Source: Hymenobacter volaticus (GTDB taxonomy: Bacteria; Bacteroidota; Bacteroidia; Cytophagales; Hymenobacteraceae). From it: 64,000 nt of DNA. Under the pieces are notes generated by a model. That model searched no databases. It was not told where the DNA came from and saw nothing but the letters and a program-made list of their open reading frames with translations. Where the stretch lies: contig NZ_CP095061.1 in NCBI RefSeq assembly GCF_022921055.1, positions 5,123,501-5,187,500 of the forward strand, read 5' to 3'. Position numbers and translations under genes: made by a program. This document shows positions 45,970 through 53,299 of this stretch, piece by piece (within the stretch, counting starts at the first letter, position 1; every line of letters starts with the position of its first letter).

Positions 45970-47049
45970 TTACGAGTTCATCACCTTATTCTGGCGGTTG
46001 ATGGACTCCAAGTGAACTGCCTCAAGGTAGCTATGGATGAACTCGGGGGTGAGCCCCAAGGCCGTGCCCTGGCGCAGGCTGCGCTCCAGAATTTCGCTGT
46101 AGCGAGTGGTTTGCAGGATGGTGATGTCGTTGTCTTTCTTGTACTGACCGATCTGCTGCGCCACGCCCATGCGGCGGCCGAGTAGCTGCATGATTTCGGT
46201 GTCGAGCTGGTTGATTTGCGCGCGCAGGCCCGCCAAAGCCGTCTGGAACTCGCGCTGGTTGTCGGGCTCGTGGCGCCATACCAAGTGCTCGAGCATGTCT
46301 TTGAGGGCGGCGGCCGTTACTTGCTGCTTGGCGTCGCTCCAGGCGTTGTCCGGGTCGGGGTGCGACTCCAGCATGAGGCCGTCGAAATCAAGGTCGATGG
46401 ACTGCTGCGCCACGGCGGCTAGCGTGTCGCGGCGGCCGCAGATGTGGCTCGGGTCGCAGATGATGGGCAGATCGGGCATGCGGCGCTTCATCTCGATGGG
46501 CAAGTGCCACATCGGGGCGTTGCGGAAGTCGGTGTTGCCGTAGCTGGCGAAACCGCGGTGGATTAGGCCGAGGTCTTTCAAGCCAGCTTTCGCCAAACGC
46601 TCCACGGCGCCCACCCACAGTTCCAGCTCCGGGTGAATCGGGTTTTTCACGAGCACCGGAATATCCACACCCCGCAGCGCGTTGGCTATTTCCTGTACCG
46701 AGAAGGGGTTGCCGGTGGTGCGGGCACCCACCCACAGCACATCCACTTCGAAGGCCAAACAATCCTCTACGTGCTTAGCCGTAGCCACTTCCACGGCTAC
46801 CGGCAAACCCGTCTGTTCCTTAGCCTTACGCAACCAAGGCAAGCCTTTCGTACCGATGCCCTCGAACATGCCTGGCTTGGTGCGTGGCTTCCAGATGCCC
46901 GCCCGCAGCATATCTACGCGGCCCGTAGCCGCCAACTCGGTGGCAGATTGCAGCACTTGCTCTTCGGTTTCGGCGCTGCATGGTCCAGAAATTAGAAGCG
47001 CCTTCTTGTTGATGTTCACGGTCTTGGGCGCGAGGGCAGTTTGATTCAT
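45970..47049 (-). CDS. Bifunctional DAHP synthase / chorismate mutase
   Basis: The 359-residue protein has an N-terminal type I-beta DAHP synthase (LISGPCSAETEEQV, RAGIWKPRTKPGMFEGIG, VLWVGARTTGNPFSVQEIA, VKNPIHPELELW, ICDPSHICGRRD, LMLESHPDPDNAWSDAKQ) and a C-terminal AroQ-type chorismate mutase (about residues 275-355, LRAQINQLDTEIMQLLGRRMGVAQQIGQYKKDN). It makes DAHP, the entry of the shikimate route, and converts chorismate to prephenate; the fusion may allow prephenate or tyrosine/phenylalanine control. It is the last gene of the pheA operon, separated from tyrA by a repeat. Confidence 0.95.
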   Translation of the reverse strand: MNQTALAPKTVNINKKALLISGPCSAETEEQVLQSATELAATGRVDMLRAGIWKPRTKPGMFEGIGTKGLPWLRKAKEQTGLPVAVEVATAKHVEDCLAFEVDVLWVGARTTGNPFSVQEIANALRGVDIPVLVKNPIHPELELWVGAVERLAKAGLKDLGLIHRGFASYGNTDFRNAPMWHLPIEMKRRMPDLPIICDPSHICGRRDTLAAVAQQSIDLDFDGLMLESHPDPDNAWSDAKQQVTAAALKDMLEHLVWRHEPDNQREFQTALAGLRAQINQLDTEIMQLLGRRMGVAQQIGQYKKDNDITILQTTRYSEILERSLRQGTALGLTPEFIHSYLEAVHLESINRQNKVMNS

Positions 47050-47100
47050 GGTATTGAGGTGAATGTGCGAAGTGTTGAAATTGAATCTGTGTCAGAAATG

Positions 47101-47256
47101 GTTATCGTGCTGAGCAGAGCCGGAGCATCTCGCGTGCTGAGGTTGCAAAAGGTATTGTCATGCTGAGCGGAGCCGAAGCATCTCGCGTGGTGTCGTTGCT
47201 AGTAGATGACTTTACTACCCTAGCGAGATGCTTCGGCTGCGCTCAGCATGACGTTC
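47101..47256. repeat. Three-arm cluster of the GTCATGCTGAGCGCAG repeat
   Basis: Two direct copies (47101-47134, diverged, and 47156-47188) and one inverted copy (47222-47255) of the unit also found at 29119-29221. The last two can form a long hairpin. It fills most of the 237-base gap between tyrA and aroA-CM. Confidence 0.85.
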
Positions 47257-47286
47257 TTTTCTTATTTTCTTAGTTAGATGGAAATG

Positions 47287-48135
47287 CTACGAAATGATTT
47301 TGCGAATGTGGTTGGCTTGTTCGATGGATTGCCGCAGCCCTTCGTAGTCTTCGTCGGCTAGCAGGCGGCGCAGTTCTTGGAGTTGCCGGAGGTGCTCGTC
47401 GAGCACATCGAGCACGTTGGTGCGGTTCTGGCGAAAGATGGGCACCCACATAGCCGGGGAGCTTTTCGCCAGGCGCACCGTCGACTCGAAACCGCCGCTG
47501 GCCAAATCAAAGATACGCTGCTCCTCTTTCTCTTTCTCCAACACTGTGAGTGCCAGCGCAAAAGAGGTGATGTGCGAAATGTGCGACACGTACGCCGCGT
47601 GCAGGTCGTGGTCGGCGGCATCGAGGTAGAGCAGGCGCATGGGCAAGGCCCGAAACAGCGCTTCTACCAGTTGCACCGCATCCGGGTCGCTGCGGTGCGC
47701 GTCGCACACTACCAGGGTTTTGCCGGCAAACAAGTGCTGCACGGCCGCCTCGGGTCCAGAGTATTCGGTGCCCGCCATGGGGTGGATGGCCACGAACCGC
47801 CCACGGTTTGGGTGCTCGGCCACGGCAGCCAGCAGCTTCTCTTTGGTAGAGCCCACATCCACCACCACTTGGCGGCCGGTGGCCGCGTCTAGCACCTGCG
47901 GCAACACGCTTAGCATAGCATCCATGGGCACGGCCACTACCACTAGATCGGCGGCGGCTACGGCGGTGGCGAGGTCGGTTTCAATTTCGTCGATCAGGCC
48001 GAGTTCCAACGCCCGTCGGGCATGCTCGGGACTGGCCTCTACCCCAATAAAGCGGTGTGCTAAGCCCTGCTGCCGCAAGCTCAGCGCCAGGGAGCCCCCA
48101 ATCAACCCGATTCCAATTACAGTTACAATGGTCAT
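47287..48135 (-). CDS. tyrA: Prephenate dehydrogenase
   Basis: The 282-residue protein starts MTIVTVIGIGLIGGSLALSLRQQG, an NAD(P)-binding Rossmann motif, followed by VDVGSTKEKLL, VAIHPMAGTEYSGPEAA (the catalytic His region) and a helical C-terminal dimer domain (HDLHAAYVSHISHITSFALAL). It turns prephenate into 4-hydroxyphenylpyruvate for tyrosine. No ACT domain follows. An in-frame start at 48225 overlaps the aminotransferase gene; ATG 48135 is chosen. The aminotransferase stop lies 28 bases upstream. Confidence 0.94.
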   Translation of the reverse strand: MTIVTVIGIGLIGGSLALSLRQQGLAHRFIGVEASPEHARRALELGLIDEIETDLATAVAAADLVVVAVPMDAMLSVLPQVLDAATGRQVVVDVGSTKEKLLAAVAEHPNRGRFVAIHPMAGTEYSGPEAAVQHLFAGKTLVVCDAHRSDPDAVQLVEALFRALPMRLLYLDAADHDLHAAYVSHISHITSFALALTVLEKEKEEQRIFDLASGGFESTVRLAKSSPAMWVPIFRQNRTNVLDVLDEHLRQLQELRRLLADEDYEGLRQSIEQANHIRKIIS

Positions 48136-48163
48136 GTTCGGTGGAAGTTTACCTGTGTTTTTG

Positions 48164-49336
48164 CTAGGCCAACGCCTTGCGAGACTGCACAATGCGGTCC
48201 ACCGCCTTCCGAAGCATCGCTTCACTTTGGCAGAGACTCACCCGGACGAAGCCGTTGCCGTTGCTACCGAAAATGCCGCCGGGCGTCAGGAACACGCGTG
48301 CTTCATTCAGTAGCTCGTCGCTGAGGGCATAGCCATCGGCGTAGGCGGGTGGCACGGCAGCCCATACAAACAGGCCGGTTTGCTCGGGGTCGGGTTGGCA
48401 GCCGAGAGTGTGCAGCAGTTCGAATACCACCTCACGCCGGGCCTTGTACACGGCGTTTAGTTCCGTAAACCATTCATCCCCAAGCGCCAGCGCTGCTACG
48501 GCCGCTTGCTGCACCGGCAGAAACATCCCCGAATCCATGTTGCTCTTGAAGCGCAACACCTCCCGCAGCCAATCGGCGCGGCCCGCCAGCAGGCCCACGC
48601 GCCAGCCGGCCATGTTGTGCGACTTGCTCAAGGAATTCAGCTCCAAGGCTACTTCCCGCGCGCCTGGCACCGCCAGCAAACTCATGGGCGCGTCGTTGAG
48701 GATGAAGCTGTAGGGGTTGTCATGGATCAGCATAATCTGATGCTGCTGCGCGAAGGCCACCAGCCGCGCCAAGAACGCCGCGTCGGCGCGGGTGCCGGTT
48801 GGCATGTGCGGGTAGTTGACCAGCATCATCTTCACCTTGCTCAAGTCCGACTCAGCCAGTGCCTCTAGGTCGGGCAGCCAGCCAGCGGCTTCGGTCAGGT
48901 CATACTCACGGATGGTGGCGCCGCAGATTTCGGCTACTGCACGGTAAGTGGGGTAGCCGGGGTTCGGAATCAGCACGACGTCGCCGGCCTCCAAGAACGT
49001 CATCCCGATGTGCATCAAACCTTCTTTCGAGCCGAGCAGCGGCAGCACTTCGGTGGCCGGATCCAGGGTCACGTCGTAGGCGCGGTTGTACCACTCGGCT
49101 ACGGCCGCACGCAAAGCCGGAATGCCTTGGTAGCTCTGGTAGCCGTGGGTGGTAGGCAGCGCCGCCGAGGCTGTGAGTGCCGCCGTTACGGTTGGGTGTG
49201 GCGGCAAGTCGGGGCTACCGATGCCGAGGTTGATGATGTCGGCGCCGGCTTGGTTGAGGGCCGCAATTTCGCGCAGCTTCTGCGAGAAGTAGTATTCACC
49301 GGTATTCGCTAAGCGCTGAGCAGTTGAAACTTGCAT
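48164..49336 (-). CDS. Class I/II aminotransferase (aromatic amino acid operon)
   Basis: The 390-residue PLP enzyme has the usual landmarks: INLGIGSPDLPPHPTV, the PNPGYPTYRAVAEICG segment, LVNYPHMPTGTRAD, IHDNPYSFI and the PLP-lysine in ELNSLSKSHNMAGWRVG near residue 233. Its place between pheA and tyrA suggests it aminates phenylpyruvate and 4-hydroxyphenylpyruvate to Phe and Tyr, although the sequence alone would also allow aspartate or diaminopimelate-type activity. ATG 49336 begins MQVSTAQRLANTGEYYFSQKL. Confidence 0.92.
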   Translation of the reverse strand: MQVSTAQRLANTGEYYFSQKLREIAALNQAGADIINLGIGSPDLPPHPTVTAALTASAALPTTHGYQSYQGIPALRAAVAEWYNRAYDVTLDPATEVLPLLGSKEGLMHIGMTFLEAGDVVLIPNPGYPTYRAVAEICGATIREYDLTEAAGWLPDLEALAESDLSKVKMMLVNYPHMPTGTRADAAFLARLVAFAQQHQIMLIHDNPYSFILNDAPMSLLAVPGAREVALELNSLSKSHNMAGWRVGLLAGRADWLREVLRFKSNMDSGMFLPVQQAAVAALALGDEWFTELNAVYKARREVVFELLHTLGCQPDPEQTGLFVWAAVPPAYADGYALSDELLNEARVFLTPGGIFGSNGNGFVRVSLCQSEAMLRKAVDRIVQSRKALA

Positions 49337-49374
49337 GGCGGTTGGTTGATGATTGCCAGTTACTCGGGAGGAAA

Positions 49375-49392
49375 ACCAAGCTTCTGCTTGGT
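49375..49392 (-). other. Small hairpin between pheA and aminotransferase genes
   Basis: Perfect 7-base stem ACCAAGC/GCTTGGT with a 4-base loop, followed by TTTT on the minus strand. It is weak and no aromatic-rich leader ORF precedes it, so it may only pause or partly terminate transcription. Confidence 0.45.
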
Positions 49393-49479
49393 GCATTACC
49401 GACTTATTTCTTGTTGAGAAGGAGCCGCCGTTGGCAGCATCTTACCTACTAGTTGCTTGGTGACGAGAGGCGGACTCGA

Positions 49480-50313
49480 TCAATAATATTCGCCGCGCTG
49501 ATAGGCGCCAAGCACTTGCAAATCGTCGGTGAGCAGGGTGAGTTCTTGCAGTAAGTCCGGCAACTGTGTGGCTTCATCGAACTCGACATCGGCGTGGAAG
49601 TAGTACTGCCACGTGCGCCCCGGCCGCGGGCACGACTGGAGCTTGGAGAGGTTGAAGCCGTGGCCGGCAATGCACGTCAGCACGCGGGCCAAGCTGCCGC
49701 GTTGGTGGTCGGTGTGGAAATAGAGCGAGGCTTTGTTGGCCGTGCTGATGGACCGCTCGGGGTCTTGGCGCTCCAATACCAAGAAGCGAGTATAGTTTTC
49801 GGGGTCAGCGTGAATGTCGTGGGCCAGCACTTCCAGGCCGTAGAGGCGGGCAGCCGCTTCGCCAGCTACGGCCGCAATTCCTATTTGGCTGTGCTCGCGC
49901 AAGTGCCGAGCGCTCAGGGCCGTATCTACCGTTTCAACCAACTGCCAGGGGTGTAGCGCCAAGAAATCGGCGCATTGCAGCAGCGCCACCGGATGCGAAT
50001 GCACTTCCCGGATATCGGCTAGTTCCTGCCCCGGCAAGGCCAATAGGTGCTGCCGGATGCGCAAGTACACTTCACCTGTTACCTGCACTGCCGACCGTTG
50101 CAACAAGCTGTAGTTGGGCAGGATGCTGCCGGCAATGGAATTCTCAATGGCCATCAATCCAACCTCGGCCGTGCCACTCGTTACTTGCCGCACTACTTCG
50201 CTGAAAGTGGCGCAGGGCGCAATAGCAGGGGTTGAGCCGAAGTAGTGGCGAGCGGCTAGTTCGTGGAAACTGCCCGCGTACCCCTGAATAGCAATGGCGG
50301 AAGAGGAAGACAT
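49480..50313 (-). CDS. pheA: Prephenate dehydratase
   Basis: The 277-residue protein has the dehydratase domain (IAIQGYAGSFHELAARHYFG, TSGTAEVGLMAIENSIAGSILPNYSLL, and the catalytic TRF in ENYTRFLVL near residue 185) and a C-terminal ACT domain (ASLYFHTDHQRGSLARVLTCIAGHGFNLSKLQSCP, about 200-275) for phenylalanine feedback. It converts prephenate to phenylpyruvate. ATG 50313 begins MSSSSAIAIQGY; an upstream TTG extension is unlikely. It is the first enzyme gene of the operon and lies behind two leader-peptide/terminator units. Confidence 0.95.
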   Translation of the reverse strand: MSSSSAIAIQGYAGSFHELAARHYFGSTPAIAPCATFSEVVRQVTSGTAEVGLMAIENSIAGSILPNYSLLQRSAVQVTGEVYLRIRQHLLALPGQELADIREVHSHPVALLQCADFLALHPWQLVETVDTALSARHLREHSQIGIAAVAGEAAARLYGLEVLAHDIHADPENYTRFLVLERQDPERSISTANKASLYFHTDHQRGSLARVLTCIAGHGFNLSKLQSCPRPGRTWQYYFHADVEFDEATQLPDLLQELTLLTDDLQVLGAYQRGEYY

Positions 50314-50369
50314 TAGAGGTGACCGATAAGAAGGAGAAGGAAACACTGGCACTTTAGAAAACAAGCATG

Positions 50370-50397
50370 AAAAAGGGCTCCTCTGTGCGGGGGCCCT
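50370..50397 (-). terminator. Attenuator hairpin 2 of the pheA operon
   Basis: On the minus strand, AGGGCCCC (50397-50390) pairs with GGAGCCCT (50381-50374) with one mismatch, around an 8-base loop, followed by five T. It lies 48 bases after leader peptide 2 and 57 bases before pheA. A 5-base GGCCC beside the leader 2 stop could pair with its left arm. Confidence 0.75.
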
Positions 50398-50445
50398 GGG
50401 TTTGCGGTGGTGCGGAGCGGTGAGTCTGCAGTGGCAAAAGCGGGC

Positions 50446-50508
50446 CTAGTTCTTCGAGTAAAAGAACGGGTAATAGAAGAAGGTAAAAATGGGGGCGAAG
50501 TGGCGCAT
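50446..50508 (-). CDS. Phe/Tyr-rich leader peptide 2 of the pheA operon
   Basis: A 20-codon ORF from ATG 50508 to TAG 50446 encodes MRHFAPIFTFFYYPFFYSKN: six Phe and three Tyr, nine of the 14 residues from 4 to 17. The composition recalls enterobacterial PheL leader peptides. It begins 15 bases after the U tract of hairpin 1 and is followed by hairpin 2, so ribosome stalling on Phe or Tyr codons could control readthrough into pheA. The reading is direct from the sequence; the regulatory role is inference. Confidence 0.8.
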   Translation of the reverse strand: MRHFAPIFTFFYYPFFYSKN

Positions 50509-50523
50509 GGAAGGAAAAGACGT

Positions 50524-50555
50524 AAAAAAAGCGCCTCTCGAAGTCGAGAGGCGCT
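50524..50555 (-). terminator. Attenuator hairpin 1 of the pheA operon
   Basis: On the minus strand a perfect 12-base stem AGCGCCTCTCGA/TCGAGAGGCGCT with a 2-base apex is followed by seven T. It is a textbook intrinsic terminator in the sense direction of pheA but upstream of it, and 40 bases after leader peptide 1. Confidence 0.9.
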
Positions 50556-50595
50556 GGAGTTTTCAGGTTGGAAAAGCTACACGGCGGCTGCTCGA

Positions 50596-50649
50596 CTACG
50601 CAGAAGCGCAGAAGTAATAAAAGCCAAAAAAGTAGCGTTGCTGTGCCAT
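50596..50649 (-). CDS. Phe/Tyr-rich leader peptide 1 of the pheA operon
   Basis: A 17-codon ORF from ATG 50649 to TAG 50596 encodes MAQQRYFFGFYYFCASA. Residues 6-13 hold four Phe and three Tyr in eight positions. AGTCGAG, starting within the stop codon, is complementary to CTCGACT in hairpin 1, so a ribosome finishing the leader would cover the competing sequence and let the terminator form. That is the classical attenuation logic. The ORF and pairing are seen; the mechanism is inferred. Confidence 0.82.
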   Translation of the reverse strand: MAQQRYFFGFYYFCASA

Positions 50650-50761
50650 GGGTGAGTAGCTTAACGGCGGCAATGTGGAGAAAGATTTTCAGAAAATCAA
50701 CGTTTTACCTTCTTCATTTTGTTAACTGGTACCGCCCCGAGTTTCGTATACACTGCCACCT

Positions 50762-51694
50762 ATGCAACACCGTCTCCTCTTTCTCTTGCTTTTGCCCCTG
50801 AGTTTGGCGTGGCCCTGTACCGCCCAAAATCAACCCGACGCCAAGCCCACCAAGCCGGCGGCCGCAGCTAAATCCGCTGCTCCCAAAACGAAATCTGCTC
50901 CCGCGCAAACCAAGCCTGCGACAACGCAACCCAAGGCCACGGCCGAAGCCGACGTGCTGGAAAGGGCGTCGCAGTTGATGCTGGACCGCAAGTACGAATC
51001 GGCCTATAAGGTGCTCAACCGCTTCGACCCCAAGCACCGCCGACCAGCGGTGGTGCTCAAGAAAATGGAGTTGGCAATCAACTATAACCTGCGCAGCCGC
51101 GAGTACGAGGCGTTCGGCTTCCGCGACTTAGAGCCCTTGGAACGGCTTGATTCTTTGCGGGTCCGCTACAGCCGTGCCGCCATACCCTACAGCTTCCCAA
51201 TAGAGCGCACGCTGCTGAGCTTGAAAAAGCAGTACCCCACCAACTATAAGATAAGCCGGGCCCTAGGCGACTACTACTACCAAGTGTTGCAGTGCGATTG
51301 TGCCGAAGCCGAGAAGTCGCCTAAAACGCTGATGGCGCTGGTATCGCGCAACTACACCACGGCCAATGCCCACGGCCTCGGCGACTTCACGTCCTACTAT
51401 GCGCTCGGCTACGTGCACATGTTACGGAATCGGTTTGCGGAGAGCGTCACGCCTTTCAAACGGGCTATTAAACTGCGCCCGAGCTATGCGTGGACTCATT
51501 TCCACTTGGCTTATTGCTACAACGAACTCAAGCAGCTAGCCAAGGCCGGCGAGGAAGCCCGCGCAGCCGCTCGCTATTTCACCGACGACCCACAAATGAA
51601 GAGCGACGCGCTGTATATGGTAGAAGATATAGAACGGCGCTTGGCCACCACGACTCCATCTGGCTCAAAAACCAGCTCCAAGAAAAAAATGTAA
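50762..51694 (+). CDS. Exported TPR-like protein with Ala/Lys/Pro linker
   Basis: The 310-residue protein has a signal peptide (LLFLLLLPLSLAWPCTAQ), then a low-complexity Lys/Ala/Pro/Thr tract (residues 24-65). The rest is helical with TPR-like units (ADVLERASQLMLDRKYESAYKVLNRF, YALGYVHMLRNRFAESVTPFKRAIKLRPSYAWTHFHLAYCYNELKQLAKAGEEARAA). It is periplasmic or membrane-attached and probably binds another protein. It is divergent from the pheA leader with 112 bases between, so the two promoters lie close together. Confidence 0.82.
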   Translation: MQHRLLFLLLLPLSLAWPCTAQNQPDAKPTKPAAAAKSAAPKTKSAPAQTKPATTQPKATAEADVLERASQLMLDRKYESAYKVLNRFDPKHRRPAVVLKKMELAINYNLRSREYEAFGFRDLEPLERLDSLRVRYSRAAIPYSFPIERTLLSLKKQYPTNYKISRALGDYYYQVLQCDCAEAEKSPKTLMALVSRNYTTANAHGLGDFTSYYALGYVHMLRNRFAESVTPFKRAIKLRPSYAWTHFHLAYCYNELKQLAKAGEEARAAARYFTDDPQMKSDALYMVEDIERRLATTTPSGSKTSSKKKM

Positions 51695-51719
51695 GCTAGG
51701 TTATAAAAGCAAAGGACTA

Positions 51720-51764
51720 GAAACGACAAACGGACCGCAAAAATTGCGGTCCGTTTGTCGTTTC
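51720..51764. terminator. Perfect 21-base-stem bidirectional terminator
   Basis: Arms 51720-51740 and 51744-51764 are exact complements around a 3-base loop. It sits between convergent TPR and phosphodiesterase genes. Confidence 0.92.
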
Positions 51765-51837
51765 AGCCTCTTGCACTACACAAACAATATGATTCAGTAA
51801 GGATAGGTAGCACGTAAATTCACCTAAGGCTGGCCGT

Positions 51838-53175
51838 CTACCGCTTTACCACTTGCGCGGGCACGGGGCTTTGAGAGCCTCCAGTAAACGGCAGACCGAG
51901 CAACCGGGCCGTGATGGGGGCTACATCTTGCAGCGCCATTTGGGGCACAACCTGGCCGGCCGTAAAGCCAGGACCGAAGCCAATGAAGCCCGTTTGAATT
52001 TGAGCGAAATCGGGGAAGAAACCGTGGGTGCCGCCTTTGCCTGGCCGCACTACTTCGCCTTCCCGGCTACTGTTCATCGAAACACCCGGTACCGGAGCCA
52101 GCGCCAGCGCCACGTTCGGGTCGGCACCAATCTGGTCTAGTTCGGCGCGCTCTACCACCCGGAACAGCTTGCGCTGCTCGGCGGGCGCGGCGGCCAGCAG
52201 GCGGCGCACTTGCTCCAGCGTCTTCTTGTCGTTCTTGGTTTTCAACATCAGGAAAGCGGCGGCACCGGAGGTGTGAAATTGGGCTTTCCAGTCGCCTTTG
52301 TTGGCACCGTACAGGCCGTTCTGTGCCAGCCACACGTTCGGGGCCAGCGTGGTGGTGATGTCCACGAAACCATGGTCACCGGTTACAATCACGGCCGTTT
52401 CCTTTTCGATACCGGCTTTGGTGAGGGACTCCACGATGTTGCCCACCACCCAATCGGCGGTGGCTAGCGCCCGGCGCACGTGCTCCCCGTCGCGGCCGTC
52501 TTGGTGCTCGGCGTGGTCTACCCCGAATACGTGCAGCGTGAGTAGCGCGGGCTTGTAGGTCGACATCAGGTAGGCGGCAATGCGGCTGCCGTTTTCGTCG
52601 CCGCTGACGTAGTCGCTGCTCATGTCGCGGGCCGTGAGCTTGCCGGTGGCGTTGGTTTCAATTTCTTCCATCAAACCCTTGGGCATGGTTTGCTGACGCA
52701 CCGGCGTGAAACGGTCCACATTCTTGTCGAGCGACCAATATTCGGGCACGTTGTAGTCGATGGGGGCGCCCACCGATACGGGCCACATCACGGAAGCCGA
52801 CTTGAGGCCAGCTTTGTGCACAGCGTCCCACAGCGTCTCAGTCTTAATCAGGTTTTCCTCCCAATACCAGCGCCCGGTGGCACCATCAGGCTCGAAGGGC
52901 GAGTTGTAATAAATGCCGTGTTGCAGGGGGGTCACACCCGTAATGAGTGTGGTGTGCGACGGATACGTCACGCTCGGGAATACGCCCCGCACGCCGTCGG
53001 CCGAGGTGCCCTGCGCGGCCATGCGCTGCAAATTGGGCGCCGGCCACTTCGCTTCCCGGTAGAAATCGGGTCGGAACCCGTCGATGCTAATGAGAACTAC
53101 ATGCTTGGCCGCTTGACCGAGCGAGGTGATTGCCAGGCCGAAACTCAGGCCTACAGTCGCGAGAAATGACTTCAT
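51838..53175 (-). CDS. Ectonucleotide pyrophosphatase/phosphodiesterase family protein
   Basis: The 445-residue protein has a signal peptide ending LGQA and the alkaline-phosphatase-superfamily core: VVLISIDGFRPDFY (metal Asp), VFPSVTYPSHTTLITGVTPLQHGIYYN with the nucleophile Thr, FGVDHAEHQDG and VIVTGDHGFVDI (metal Asp/His), and a C-terminal GTHGFFPDFAQIQTGF. It should cleave nucleotide or phospholipid-type phosphodiesters in the periplasm. It lies 124 bases after the TonB receptor gene on the same strand, so the two might be transcribed together. Confidence 0.92.
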   Translation of the reverse strand: MKSFLATVGLSFGLAITSLGQAAKHVVLISIDGFRPDFYREAKWPAPNLQRMAAQGTSADGVRGVFPSVTYPSHTTLITGVTPLQHGIYYNSPFEPDGATGRWYWEENLIKTETLWDAVHKAGLKSASVMWPVSVGAPIDYNVPEYWSLDKNVDRFTPVRQQTMPKGLMEEIETNATGKLTARDMSSDYVSGDENGSRIAAYLMSTYKPALLTLHVFGVDHAEHQDGRDGEHVRRALATADWVVGNIVESLTKAGIEKETAVIVTGDHGFVDITTTLAPNVWLAQNGLYGANKGDWKAQFHTSGAAAFLMLKTKNDKKTLEQVRRLLAAAPAEQRKLFRVVERAELDQIGADPNVALALAPVPGVSMNSSREGEVVRPGKGGTHGFFPDFAQIQTGFIGFGPGFTAGQVVPQMALQDVAPITARLLGLPFTGGSQSPVPAQVVKR

Positions 53176-53299
53176 CTAAACAGAAAGAGAAAGGTGACAA
53201 GAGGTACTTTGGAAGGCGCGCAGTTGCAAGCCGTTGGGCTGCCGCCGCGCAAGAAGCTGGCCGAGCTTTCACCCATTCAACTTGCTACATCAGGCCGCG

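Noticed and set aside
49375..49480. Third attenuator in front of the aminotransferase gene
   Set aside because: The hairpin is weak and the only short ORF before it (MLPTAAPSQQEISR) has no Phe or Tyr codons.
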